NCBI RefSeq assembly: GCF_000189535.1
Contig: NC_015145.1
Location: 3,038,001-3,102,000 of the forward strand
Source of the DNA: Pseudarthrobacter phenanthrenivorans Sphe3
Lineage (GTDB): Bacteria; Actinomycetota; Actinomycetes; Actinomycetales; Micrococcaceae
Length of the DNA: 64,000 nucleotides
Direction of reading: 5' to 3'
Shown here: piece after piece, positions 17,018 through 25,302 of the stretch
Numbering within the stretch: position 1 is the first letter of the stretch
How the letters are laid out: every line of letters begins with the position of its first letter
Made by a program: the position numbers and the translations under genes
The notes under the pieces: generated by a model
Told to the model about the DNA's origin: nothing
The model's input: only the letters and a program-made list of their open reading frames with translations
Database searches by the model: none

Positions 17018-18730
17018 TCAGCGCAGCCATGCAGTGGTGTTCGCCGGCAGCTTGCCATCCTCCAGGGGTGCGCTGGTGACCAGCACTTCACCGGCGGGAA
17101 GGTCGACGGCGGTGTCCCCGAAGTTGGTCACGGACTGCCAGCCGTTGGGCCGGCGGAAGTGCAGGACCTCCGGGTTGCCGTTCTCCACCCATTCCAGCTC
17201 TTCGTCCGTCAGCAGTTCGCGGCGGAGCTTCAGGGCCCTGCGGTACAGCTCCAGGGTGGAGCCCTCGGTCCCGTCCTGCGCCTCGACGGCGTACTTGCTG
17301 AACCAGTCGGGCTGGGGCAGGTGCGAACCTCCTTCGCCGAAGCCGAAGGAGGTTCCTTCAACCTTCCACGGCAGCGGGACGCGGCAGCCGTCGCGGCCGA
17401 TCTCCACGCCCTTGTTGCGGAAGAAGGACGGATCCTGGCGCTCGGATTCAGGGATCTCCGCCACTTCCTGGAGGCCCAGCTCCTCGCCCTGGTACAGGTA
17501 GGCGGAGCCCGGGACAGCCAGCATCAGCAGGGTGGCGGCGCGGGCGCGGCGTTCACCGAGCTCCGTGTCCAGTTCCTCCTTGGGGCCGCCGGCGAGCAGC
17601 CAGTCCTTGCCGTCCTGGCCCTTGGTGCCTGCCTTGCCCTTCGAGACCTGGGGCAGGCCATAGCGGGTGGCATGGCGGACCACGTCGTGGTTGGAAAAGA
17701 CCCACGTGGAGGAGGCACCGGTGGCGGCCGCCTCGGCCAGGTTACGGGTGATGATCTCCTTGTACTCGGCGGCGTTGAAGTCAGCCTGCAGCAGGTCGAA
17801 GTTGAAGGCCTGGCCAAGGCCCTCCGGGCTGGCGTAGCGTGCCCGGCGGGTTGCGTGGACCCAGGCTTCAGCCACGGCGGTGCGCGGCGGGTTGTACTCG
17901 TTGAACACCTCGCGCCACTCGGCGTAGATCTCATGCACTTCGTCGCGGTCCCAGAAGGGGTGCGTGCCGTCGTCGAACCCGTCCACGCCCGTGTTGGCCG
18001 CGCTCAGCTCCAGCTTGGACAGCAGCGGCTCGGTGAGGTCCTTGGTGAGTGCGTGCGCCACGTCGACGCGGAAGCCGTCCACTCCGCGGTCGGACCAGAA
18101 CCGCAGGGTCTTCAGGAAGTCCTCGCGGATTTCCCGGTTGGACCAGTTCAGGTCGGGCTGTTCCTTCGCGAAGATGTGCATGTACCACTGGCCGGGGCTG
18201 CCGTCCGGCTCGGTGATGCGCTCCCACGCCGGGCCGCCAAAGACCGAGTCCCAGTCCGACGGCGGGAACTCGCCGTTCGGTCCCTTGCCGTCACGGAAGA
18301 TGTAGCGGTCCCGGGCCGGAGAGCCCTTGGGTGAGGCCAATGCCTCCTGGAACCACTTGTGCCGGTTGGAGGAGTGGTTGGGGACGATGTCCGCGATCAG
18401 CTTGATGCCTGCCTCGTGCAAGGCAGCGGCCATCTCGTCGAAGTCCTCGAGGGTGCCCAGCTTGGGGTCCACGTCGCGGTAGTCGTCCACGTCGTAGCCG
18501 CCATCCGCGAGTGCCGAGGGGTAGAAGGGGCTCAGCCAGACGGCGTCGATCCCCAGGGACTTCAGGTACGGCACCTTGGAGGTGATGCCCTTGAGGTCAC
18601 CGATGCCGTCACCGTTGGAGTCAGCGAAGCTGCGCGGATAGATCTGGTAGACGGATGCCTGGCGCCACCAGTTCGGATCGGCCGGGCGGTCGGAATCGGA
18701 AAGGGTTGCCAGGGTGGCGGTGGTGGACAA
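17018..18730 (-). CDS. Glycoside hydrolase family 13 alpha-glucosidase / oligo-1,6-glucosidase
   Basis: 570 residues from a TTG at 18730, with GGATC upstream. The sequence before this TTG on the same strand is open for a long way but has no homology and runs antisense to the ROK gene. The GH13 motifs are intact: ADIVPNHSS, GFRVDVAH with nucleophile D223, AVAEAWVH with acid/base E288, and FSNHDVVRH with D349. YQIYPRSFADSNGDGIGDL at the N-terminus is typical of intracellular alpha-1,4 or alpha-1,6 glucosidases. No signal peptide. A ROK regulator is transcribed divergently. Confidence 0.94.
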   Translation of the reverse strand: MSTTATLATLSDSDRPADPNWWRQASVYQIYPRSFADSNGDGIGDLKGITSKVPYLKSLGIDAVWLSPFYPSALADGGYDVDDYRDVDPKLGTLEDFDEMAAALHEAGIKLIADIVPNHSSNRHKWFQEALASPKGSPARDRYIFRDGKGPNGEFPPSDWDSVFGGPAWERITEPDGSPGQWYMHIFAKEQPDLNWSNREIREDFLKTLRFWSDRGVDGFRVDVAHALTKDLTEPLLSKLELSAANTGVDGFDDGTHPFWDRDEVHEIYAEWREVFNEYNPPRTAVAEAWVHATRRARYASPEGLGQAFNFDLLQADFNAAEYKEIITRNLAEAAATGASSTWVFSNHDVVRHATRYGLPQVSKGKAGTKGQDGKDWLLAGGPKEELDTELGERRARAATLLMLAVPGSAYLYQGEELGLQEVAEIPESERQDPSFFRNKGVEIGRDGCRVPLPWKVEGTSFGFGEGGSHLPQPDWFSKYAVEAQDGTEGSTLELYRRALKLRRELLTDEELEWVENGNPEVLHFRRPNGWQSVTNFGDTAVDLPAGEVLVTSAPLEDGKLPANTTAWLR

Positions 18731-18827
18731 GGGATGATCCTTTGCTTCCGTTGGGGGTATATTTATTTTGAGGCTAAATTTAGTTACTGGAATATTATCT
18801 GGCGCAAACGACGGAAAGGTCAACAGC
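18731..18827. promoter_or_regulatory. Divergent AT-rich promoter/operator between alpha-glucosidase and ROK regulator
   Basis: This 97-bp gap is much more AT-rich than its surroundings. It contains the perfect 10-bp palindrome CTAAATTTAG (18774-18783) and TATTTATTTTG just before it. ROK repressors typically bind AT-rich palindromes of this kind, so this is the probable operator for both genes. Confidence 0.6.
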
Positions 18828-20033
18828 ATGTCTGAATCCCCTGCCGCCACCCCCCAACTGCTCCGGAGGGTCAGTGCCGGCGCCGTGCTGGAATTCCTGC
18901 GGACCACAGCAGTGGTGACTGTTTCCGAGATCATGGAGGCCACGGGACTGACGCGCGCCACCGCGATAGCCGTTTGCGAGGACCTCAAGGAACGCGGGTG
19001 GATCCGGGAGCTGGAGAACCAGAGGGCTTTTGGCGGATACCAGAAGGGCCGCCCCGCCAGGCGCTTCGAGCTCAATGAGCGCGCCGGTTGCGTCCTGGGG
19101 ATGGATGTGGGCGTTTCCAAGGCGACGGTGGTGGTGTCAGACCTTCGCGGGAACATCCTGGGCAGGTCAACCCAGCCCTTCGCGGAGGCGGAGATTTCCG
19201 CGGCTGAGCGCGTGTCCGTCATCGACCGCACGGCACTCTCCGCGCTCCAGAACGCGGGGGCCTCTCCTGATTCCGTCCTGGCCGTCTCAGCCGGCATCGC
19301 CGCTCCCGTTGACCGGCACGGCGATGTGCTGCAGGCCCAGCACTTCTGGGGCCTGTTCGACGTCGGGCTGAAGGCGGCCCTGCGCGACAGGCGCGGCTGG
19401 ACGGTGCTGCTGGAAAACGACGCCAACCTCGCCGCCCTGGGCGAGCGCTGGCAGGGCTCCGCCGCGGGCGTGGATGACGTTGTGGTCATCCTCGCCGGTG
19501 AGCGGCTTGGCGCAGGGGTGGTCGACGGCGGGCGGCTGCTGCACGGCAGCCGCGGCGGTGCCGGCGAGTTGGCTTTCCTGGAGTACGTCCAGGGCGTGGG
19601 AGACACGTACGGGATCGCGAGCGTGGCCAGGGCATGGGCGGCCGAGGCGCTGGCTGGCGGGGCGCGGACTTCCCTCCGGGAGCTGGCAGCCGGCGGCGCC
19701 GAAGCCGAGCACGTCTTCGCGGCCGCAGCCGGAGGTGATGCTGTGGCCCTGGAGATCCTCGACCGCCTGGCGGACAGGATGGCCAGGGTGATCGGCGCCG
19801 TGGCCACGATGCTCAACCCGGAACTCGTTGTCATCGCCGGCGCGGTGGCAAACTCCGCCGGCGTGCTGCTGGAGCCCATTGCCCGGAAGCTGAAGGAGTT
19901 CACAGTGACACCGCCAAGGGTGGCGGTGTCACCACTGGGCGATTCAGTCGTCACCCTGGGGGCTGTGCGCGCTGCCCTGGATCACGTGGAGAAGAATTCG
20001 CTGGACCTCCAGCTGGCAGTGTCAGCTGAGTGA
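18828..20033 (+). CDS. ROK-family transcriptional regulator
   Basis: 401 residues from ATG 18828 (AAAGGT upstream). Residues 1-75 form a winged helix-turn-helix (SAGAVLEFLRTT ... GLTRATAIAVCEDL). Then follows a ROK sugar-kinase-like domain with GMDVGVSKATVVV, NDANLAALGE and GAGVVDGGRLLHGSRGGAGEL. The cysteine zinc site common in ROK repressors is absent. The divergent alpha-glucosidase is the likely target, with a sugar or sugar phosphate as inducer. Its stop overlaps by 12 bp the stop of the convergent NAD(P)-binding gene. Confidence 0.9.
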   Translation: MSESPAATPQLLRRVSAGAVLEFLRTTAVVTVSEIMEATGLTRATAIAVCEDLKERGWIRELENQRAFGGYQKGRPARRFELNERAGCVLGMDVGVSKATVVVSDLRGNILGRSTQPFAEAEISAAERVSVIDRTALSALQNAGASPDSVLAVSAGIAAPVDRHGDVLQAQHFWGLFDVGLKAALRDRRGWTVLLENDANLAALGERWQGSAAGVDDVVVILAGERLGAGVVDGGRLLHGSRGGAGELAFLEYVQGVGDTYGIASVARAWAAEALAGGARTSLRELAAGGAEAEHVFAAAAGGDAVALEILDRLADRMARVIGAVATMLNPELVVIAGAVANSAGVLLEPIARKLKEFTVTPPRVAVSPLGDSVVTLGAVRAALDHVEKNSLDLQLAVSAE

Positions 20034-20675
20034 TTCCAGCGCGGCGGCAACGGGCAGGGAGCCGTCGCAGAACTCTATGGTCTTGCCGGCCGTCTGGGGC
20101 AGGTCAAGCACGGCAGCAGCCACAATGGCGGTGTTGCTGCGGGACGTTGACCGGTCCCCCTCCGCCGGGCTCACGGTGATCATGCCGGTTCCGGGTTTGT
20201 CAGTGAGGCCGCCCGGTCCCAGGATCGTCCAGGCCAGGCCGGTGCCGCGGAGGTATTCGTCGGCGGCAGCCTTGGCCTCGGCGTAGGGAAAGAAGCCGTG
20301 GTCGGCCGGCACGCCGTGATCCCTGCGGGCTCCCAGGTAGGACACCATCACGTAGCGGTTGACTCCGGCCTGGGCCGCAGCGTCCATGGACCGGATTGCC
20401 GCGTCCCGGTCCACGGCGTACGTCCGGGCAGGGTTTCCGCCACCGGCCCCCGCCGACCAGACCACGGCGTCATGGCCCTTCAGAGCCCCGGCGATCTCCG
20501 CCGTCGTCGAATTTTCAACGTCAAGGACCGACGGCGTTGCCCCCGTGTCCGCCACATCCTGCGCATGGTCAGGGTTACGGATGAACGACGTGACGCTGTG
20601 GCCTTCCTCGGTGAGCAGGGCGGACAGGTGCAGGGCCACTTTGCCGTGGCCGCCAATGATTGCGATTCGGGTCAT
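20022..20675 (-). CDS. NAD(P)-binding (NmrA/SDR-like) protein
   Basis: 217 residues from ATG 20675 (MTRIAIIGGHGKVA). The Rossmann-fold GGHGKVA loop is at the N-terminus, NRYVMVSYLGA in the middle, and FPYAEAKAAADEYLRGTGLAWTILGPGGL matches atypical SDRs related to NmrA and SDR_a5 (Y-x3-K in YAEAK). A stress-related NADPH sensor or reductase is likely from the family; the substrate is unknown. The stop overlaps the 3' end of the ROK gene on the opposite strand. Confidence 0.87.
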   Translation of the reverse strand: MTRIAIIGGHGKVALHLSALLTEEGHSVTSFIRNPDHAQDVADTGATPSVLDVENSTTAEIAGALKGHDAVVWSAGAGGGNPARTYAVDRDAAIRSMDAAAQAGVNRYVMVSYLGARRDHGVPADHGFFPYAEAKAAADEYLRGTGLAWTILGPGGLTDKPGTGMITVSPAEGDRSTSRSNTAIVAAAVLDLPQTAGKTIEFCDGSLPVAAALESLS

Positions 20676-20736
20676 GGCCCTATTCTGCTCCCCCACCGCG
20701 CCGGCGCCGCACCCCGCCGCGCAGGTCCCCCGGAGT

Positions 20737-21294
20737 TCAGGACAGGACGCGGTAGCGGAGGTACACCACCCCGTTGCCGAACCTGCGCTCGTCCAGCAGG
20801 TCGAGCTGCAGGTTCAGCCCCTCCGGCAGGAACCTCAGCCCACCGCCCACGGCAACGGGGCTGAGGAAAATACAGCATTCATCAACCAGCCCGGCGCGGA
20901 GCGCGGCGGCGGCCAGTGTTGCCCCGCCGATGCTGATGCTGCCGCCCGCTCCGGCTTTCAGCTCCCTGACGGCATCAGGGTTGAACTCCCGCTCGACACG
21001 CGTCCTGGCGGTCCCGGCACCCGCCAGAGTGGAGGAGTAGACAATTTTCTCGGCACCCCGCCAGATCCTTGCGTAGTCCTGGATGACCTCCGGCTCCCCG
21101 GGCCCGCCCATCGTCTCCCACACCGCCATGACCTCGTACAGGCGGCGTCCGTAAAGGTGCGTGCCGGCGTCGCGCTCCAGGTCGTTGATGAAGGCGTGGA
21201 CCTCCTCATCCGGAGCACTCCAGTCGAAGTTTCCGGAGCTGTCCGCCACGTAGCCGTCCAGGGAGGCGATGGCGGTGTAGATGAGCTGGCGCAT
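20737..21294 (-). CDS. Dihydrofolate-reductase-like (RibD C-terminal domain) protein
   Basis: 185 residues. MRQLIYTAIASLDGYVAD at the N-terminus, HLYGRRLYEVM, and GGSISIGGATLAAAAL for nucleotide binding are typical of the stand-alone RibD-C/DHFR-like family, widespread in actinobacteria. The true dihydrofolate reductase of this window is at 5000, so this is a paralogue with an unknown reductase role. Confidence 0.87.
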   Translation of the reverse strand: MRQLIYTAIASLDGYVADSSGNFDWSAPDEEVHAFINDLERDAGTHLYGRRLYEVMAVWETMGGPGEPEVIQDYARIWRGAEKIVYSSTLAGAGTARTRVEREFNPDAVRELKAGAGGSISIGGATLAAAALRAGLVDECCIFLSPVAVGGGLRFLPEGLNLQLDLLDERRFGNGVVYLRYRVLS

Positions 21295-21363
21295 GCGCCC
21301 ATTCTCCCGCCACAGCCTCGTTTTTGTCAGGGATCCCGGCAGGGACGCCGCTCCCCCGCTTGG

Positions 21364-22308
21364 CTACTGCTTTACAAGGGTGTTGCCGTAGCCCGCATCG
21401 CAGGTGCCGTCGTGGATGACGCCGGCTCCCGGCGCGACCACGTAGTTGCTGGCCGGGTTGAAAACGGCGGTCTTGACGTTGGTTACCTTGCGGGCGCAGG
21501 CGTTGGCCGCGTCTGCACTGGCGCTCTGGCCGCCGATCCACATGTCAATCCAGATGGTGGAGTTGGTGCCGTGCGCGTTGGCACCCTGGTGGCAGGGGCC
21601 GTTCTCGGGATCCCTGCCGTCGCCACAGGTGTCTTCGACGATGAAGTAGCGGCGGACGTCCGGGAGGTAGATCCGCGTGCCGGCCGGGAAGTCCAGCACG
21701 TCCTCCCCGGTGGCCAGCGAATGCCCCACGGCGATGGTGATCGGGTCTTCGTACGTGCCGGTGCCCCCGGCAGTCTTGTGCAGTACCGGGTGGCTGATCG
21801 CAGCTGAGCCTGCCGGAGTGTTGTCGTACCAGGTGTAAGCCGTTGTGTAGGTGGTGGTGACGATCTGCTCAGAGGATGCGGCCGGAGTGGCCGCCGGTGA
21901 CTGCTTCGGGGCGGAAGGCATCGCCGAGGGAGCCAGGCCCGCGGCCGGCACCCGGTCCGCCGTCCGCGCCAGCGCAGCAGCCTCGCTGGCCGTCGCCCCA
22001 GGCGTTGGCTTCCCTTTCTCCGCCGCTGCGGCAGCTTCGGCTTTCTTGGCCTTCTCGTCTGCGGCAGCCTTTTCGGCCTTCTCCGCCGCCGCGGCCTCGG
22101 CCTTCTTGGCGGCAGCCCTCTCGGCAGCTGCCTTCTGCGATACGCCGACCTCGGCGGCGGGCGAGCCCTGCCACGTGTTGGAGCCGGCTTCAACCCCGGC
22201 AGACGAATCTGAGGACAGTGGGGCCGGGGCGCCGGTGACGTCGCTGCAGGCGGAGGTGGCAAGGAGAGCCGCAAGGACGCCGGCGGCGAGCAGACTATTT
22301 CTGCGCAT
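21364..22308 (-). CDS. Secreted lipoprotein with Ala/Lys/Glu coiled region and 3D/double-psi barrel-like domain
   Basis: 314 residues. Signal peptide MRRNSLLAAGVLAALLATSAC with a lipobox-like cysteine at 21 (TSAC, with Thr rather than Leu at -3). Residues about 55-105 are a low-complexity helix of Ala, Lys and Glu, probably a coiled-coil spacer. The last ~150 residues contain TYTTAYTWYDNTPAG, AGTRIYLPDVRRYFIVEDTCG and IWIDMWIGG, resembling the 3D / double-psi beta-barrel fold (TAYT ... GT ... DT ... ID). Four or more cysteines suggest disulfides. A cell-surface role in wall metabolism is possible, but enzymatic activity is not shown. Confidence 0.75.
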   Translation of the reverse strand: MRRNSLLAAGVLAALLATSACSDVTGAPAPLSSDSSAGVEAGSNTWQGSPAAEVGVSQKAAAERAAAKKAEAAAAEKAEKAAADEKAKKAEAAAAAEKGKPTPGATASEAAALARTADRVPAAGLAPSAMPSAPKQSPAATPAASSEQIVTTTYTTAYTWYDNTPAGSAAISHPVLHKTAGGTGTYEDPITIAVGHSLATGEDVLDFPAGTRIYLPDVRRYFIVEDTCGDGRDPENGPCHQGANAHGTNSTIWIDMWIGGQSASADAANACARKVTNVKTAVFNPASNYVVAPGAGVIHDGTCDAGYGNTLVKQ

Positions 22309-22430
22309 GGAAAACTAAGCCTCTTCATGGGAATGCGGACAGGGCAGTGAGCCTTAGGCGTGCTCCTGCCCGGAAACGGTCACGGTCTGCGGAACGCAAG
22401 GCGTTGAAGCCTGGGACTTACCACACGCAA

Positions 22431-22447
22431 AAGCATTCGGAATGCTT
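22431..22447. promoter_or_regulatory. 17-bp palindrome, candidate operator of the lipoprotein gene
   Basis: AAGCATTC-G-GAATGCTT, perfect 8-bp arms. It has no T-run behind it, so it is more likely a protein-binding site than a terminator. Confidence 0.4.
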
Positions 22448-22577
22448 CATTAAGGCGTGTACGCCAACCAGTGACCTAAACGTTACCTTGCCCCATAGCG
22501 GGGGCGCGAATCGGTGACGGGGGGCCGGTCCCAGCCCTTGGGCGGCAACCGGAACATCGGCGGCTTAAACAGGAAAA

Positions 22578-22608
22578 CCCCCGGAATCTCGGGGATTCCG
22601 GGGGCTTA
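22578..22608 (-). terminator. Terminator of the tRNA-Thr/tRNA-Met unit
   Basis: An 11-bp stem of CCCCCGGAATC (22578-22588) and GATTCCGGGGG (22594-22604), read on the minus strand and followed by TTTTCCTG. Confidence 0.88.
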
Positions 22609-22613
22609 GCCTG

Positions 22614-22687
22614 TAGCGGTGGGGAGGCTCGATCTCCCGACCTCACGATTATGAGTCGTGCGCTCTAACCAACTGAGCTACACCGCC
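22614..22687 (-). tRNA. tRNA-Met (CAT)
   Basis: 74 nt without an encoded CCA. The 7-bp acceptor pairs GGCGGTG with CACCGCT (one G-T pair), then A73. The D-arm is TAGCTCAGTTGGTTAGAGC. The anticodon stem CACGA/TCGTG encloses the loop CTCATAA, anticodon CAT. The T-arm has GATCGAG. An elongator Met tRNA is favoured over Ile2 by overall similarity to actinobacterial tRNA-Met. Confidence 0.93.
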
Positions 22688-22748
22688 ACGAATGAGAAAA
22701 ACCTGCGCCAAGCCGGTCAAAACCGCCTTGACACAGGCCCTCATCCAG

Positions 22749-22820
22749 AGCCCCCCACCGGAATCGATCCGGTGACCTCGTTCTTACCAAGAACGCGCTC
22801 TACCACTGAGCTAGGGGGGC
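22749..22820 (-). tRNA. tRNA-Thr (GGT)
   Basis: 72 nt without CCA. The acceptor GCCCCCC pairs with GGGGGGC. The anticodon stem CGTTC/GAACG encloses the loop TTGGTAA, anticodon GGT. The T-arm CACCGG-ATCGATT-CCGGTG is perfect. It lies 61 bp upstream of tRNA-Met on the same strand, and one terminator serves both. Confidence 0.95.
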
Positions 22821-23169
22821 AACGAGTAAATACTCTACCGGAAGATTTCACCACCAACAAATCGGGCGCCAGGGCGGTTTCGGAGTGCTGGAACACCTGG
22901 CTTCCGGACATCAAAAACCCCCGTTTTCCGCGCCATTCCTGGGGTGTGCGGGCAAACTGGCAGCGGCGCCGGGCCTCTGCCCGGACGCGTTCAGGTGCTC
23001 ACGAAGGCGCTGATGTGGCGAGCCCCACACCCGGCTGGAGTTTTTGGGCACACACCGGGACTTCAGCGCTCCGGAAGTCCCGGTAGCTGCCAGAATTCCG
23101 AGCGTTAAACGCCGGTGGGTCGGCTCGAAAGCCGGCCCACCAGAGGAACGTGTCAGCTAGCTGACGGGT
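22821..23169. other. Intergenic region between the DEAD-box gene and tRNA-Thr
   Basis: About 350 bp without a convincing gene. It should hold the promoter of the two minus-strand tRNAs and, at 23114-23141, the hairpin ending the DEAD-box gene. Nothing else was recognised. Confidence 0.6.
23114..23141 (-). terminator. Hairpin downstream of the DEAD-box helicase gene
   Basis: GGTGGGTCGGCT (23114-23125) and AGCCGGCCCACC (23130-23141) pair over 12 positions with one G-T pair and loop CGAA. There is no strong T-run. Confidence 0.7.
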
Positions 23170-25302
23170 TTACCACTTGCCCTTGCGGTTGAAGTCCCGC
23201 TGGCCGCCCTCGTTGCCGTGGCGGGGCTTGCGGGAGCCGTCACCGTGGCCGCCGAAGCGGGAGTCGCTGGCCTGGCCGCGGCTGGCACCGCTGTCGGCAC
23301 CAAAGGAGGAACGCTCGCTGTACGAGCGGCCTCCGCGGTCCGCAGAGGAGCGCTCGCCGTCGTTCTTCCGGAATTCCTTCTTGAACCCGCCGTTGCCCTT
23401 GAAGTTGCCGCCCCGGTCTCCGCCGCGGTTGCCCTGGTAGGAGCCGCGCTCGCCGGAGGGCTTGCGGCCGTTGTCCAGTTCGAGGTGGATCAGCTCGCCG
23501 CCGATCCGGGTGCGGGACAGTGCCCGCAGCTGCTCGGGGCTCAGGTCCGCCGGGAGCTCCACCAGGGAGTGGTCCGAGCGGATGTCGATGCCGCCGATCT
23601 GTGCCGAGGAGATGCCGCCCTCGTTGGCAATGGCGCCCACGATGGAGCCGGGCATGACGCGCTGGCGGCGTCCCACCGCGATCCGGTACGTAGCGTTGCC
23701 CTCGGTGAGCGCGCGGGTGGGCCCGCGGGAGCCGAAGCCGTCCTTGGAGCGCTCGCGCTTCTGAAACTCCGGAGCTGCCGGCAGTTCCTTGACCAGGAGC
23801 GGCTGCCCGCCCTGCGCCATGACGGCAAGGGCTGCGGCGATCTCCGAGGCGGGCACGTTGTGCTCTTCCTCGTAGGAGGCGATGAGGTCGCGGAACGGAG
23901 CCACGTCCTCGGAGGCCAGAGTTTCCGTGATGCGCTCGGCGAACTTGCCCAGGCGGAGGGTGTTCACGGTTTCCGCCGTGGGCAGGTGCATCTGCTCCAC
24001 CGGCTGGCGCGTGGCCTTCTCGATGGAACGCAGCAGGTACTTCTCACGCGGCGTCATGAACAGGATGGCGTCGCCGGAACGGCCTGCACGGCCGGTGCGG
24101 CCGATGCGGTGCACGTAGGACTCGGTGTCGTGCGGGATGTCGTAGTTGATGACGTGGCTGATGCGCTCCACGTCAAGGCCACGGGCGGCGACGTCGGTGG
24201 CCACGAGGATGTCGATGCGGCCTTCCTTCAGTGCGTCCACGGTGCGCTCGCGCTGCTGCTGCGGAATGTCGCCGTTGATCGCAGCGGCCTGGAAACCGCG
24301 GGACTTCAGCTTGTCAGCCAGGTCCTCGGTAGCCATCTTGGTGCGCACGAAGGCGATGACGCCGTCGAACTCTTCAACTTCGAGGATGCGGGTCATGGCG
24401 TCGAGCTTGTGCGGGCCCATGACCTGCAGGTACCGCTGCCGGGTGTTGGCGCCGGTGGTGGTCTTGGACTTGACGGAGATCTCGGCCGGGTTGTTCAGGT
24501 ACTGCTTGGACATGCGGCGGATCTGGCTCGGCATGGTGGCCGAGAACAGCGCAACCTGACGGTCGGACGGGGTCTGCTGGAAGATCTGCTCCACGTCTTC
24601 GGCGAAGCCCATGCGCAGCATCTCGTCGGCCTCATCCAGCACCAGGTACTGGAGCTCGGACAGGTCCAGGGAACCCTTGGAGATGTGGTCGATCACGCGG
24701 CCGGGGGTACCGACGACAACCTGGGCACCGCGGCGCAGGCCGGCGAGCTGGGGGCCGTAGGCGGAGCCGCCGTACACGGGGAGGACGGTGAAGTCGTCGA
24801 TGTGCTTGGCATACGAGGTGAAGGCCTCGGCAACCTGGAGGGCCAGCTCACGGGTGGGAGCCAGGACCAGGGCCTGGGTCTTGCGGGACGGGCCATTGAG
24901 GTCGTGGAGCTCGGCCAGGCGGGACAGTGCCGGTACTGCGAATGCTGCAGTCTTACCGGTGCCGGTCTGGGCGAGGCCCACGACGTCGCGGCCTTCGAGC
25001 AGCAGCGGGATGGTTGCTGCCTGGATGGGGGAAGGCTTTTCGTAGCCGACATCCTGCAGGGCGGCGAGGACGCGGCCGTCGATGCCGAGGTCGGCGAACT
25101 TGATGCCCTCTTCCTCGTCGTCCTCAGCCTTGGCGGCGGGAGCGGCGGGGGCTTCCTCAACCTTTGCGGGGGCTTCGGCAGGAGCTGCTTCAGGGGTTTC
25201 GGCGGGTGCCGGAGCGGCCTCGGCTGCGGGAGCAGCGGGCTCGGTGAATTCGATGCTGGCAGTTGCTGTCTCAGCAGTGGCGTCGTTGTGATTTTCGGGC
25301 AT
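23170..25302 (-). CDS. deaD: DEAD-box ATP-dependent RNA helicase, CsdA/DeaD-like
   Basis: 710 residues from ATG 25302 (GAGGAA nine bases upstream; the open frame reaches 25389 without a better start). Residues 10-66 are an acidic, Ala/Pro/Glu-rich extension. The helicase core has the Q motif (FADLG ... SPIQ), AQTGTGKT (111-118), DEAD (223-226), SAT and HRIGRTGRAG. A DbpA-like RNA-binding domain follows (RQRVMPGSIVGAIANEGGI). The tail is rich in Gly, Arg, Asn and Ser (RGG-like). Role: ribosome assembly and RNA remodelling, often cold-induced. A 405-bp upstream gap with hairpins suggests regulation in the leader. Confidence 0.95.
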   Translation of the reverse strand: MPENHNDATAETATASIEFTEPAAPAAEAAPAPAETPEAAPAEAPAKVEEAPAAPAAKAEDDEEEGIKFADLGIDGRVLAALQDVGYEKPSPIQAATIPLLLEGRDVVGLAQTGTGKTAAFAVPALSRLAELHDLNGPSRKTQALVLAPTRELALQVAEAFTSYAKHIDDFTVLPVYGGSAYGPQLAGLRRGAQVVVGTPGRVIDHISKGSLDLSELQYLVLDEADEMLRMGFAEDVEQIFQQTPSDRQVALFSATMPSQIRRMSKQYLNNPAEISVKSKTTTGANTRQRYLQVMGPHKLDAMTRILEVEEFDGVIAFVRTKMATEDLADKLKSRGFQAAAINGDIPQQQRERTVDALKEGRIDILVATDVAARGLDVERISHVINYDIPHDTESYVHRIGRTGRAGRSGDAILFMTPREKYLLRSIEKATRQPVEQMHLPTAETVNTLRLGKFAERITETLASEDVAPFRDLIASYEEEHNVPASEIAAALAVMAQGGQPLLVKELPAAPEFQKRERSKDGFGSRGPTRALTEGNATYRIAVGRRQRVMPGSIVGAIANEGGISSAQIGGIDIRSDHSLVELPADLSPEQLRALSRTRIGGELIHLELDNGRKPSGERGSYQGNRGGDRGGNFKGNGGFKKEFRKNDGERSSADRGGRSYSERSSFGADSGASRGQASDSRFGGHGDGSRKPRHGNEGGQRDFNRKGKW

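Larger units (their letters stand above)
22309..22613. other. Intergenic region upstream of the beta-barrel lipoprotein, with a short palindrome
   Basis: About 300 bp with no gene. It contains the 17-bp palindrome AAGCATTCGGAATGCTT (22431-22447: 8-bp arms, one-base centre), 123 bp before the lipoprotein start, a candidate operator, and the terminator of tRNA-Met at its other end. I recognise no riboswitch. Confidence 0.55.

Noticed and set aside
18731..19954. Continuation of the alpha-glucosidase frame upstream by about 400 codons
   Set aside because: The extra part is Ser/Ala/Pro-rich noise antisense to the ROK gene; GH13 homology starts at the TTG at 18730.
20737..21294. Second true dihydrofolate reductase
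   Set aside because: The family is the RibD C-terminal type; folate-binding residues of FolA are not seen, and a genuine dfrA is coupled to thyA at 5000.
22614..22687. tRNA-Ile2 (CAT anticodon, lysidine-modified) instead of tRNA-Met
   Set aside because: Stem sequences look like actinobacterial elongator tRNA-Met, and Met next to Thr is a usual pair; not excluded formally.
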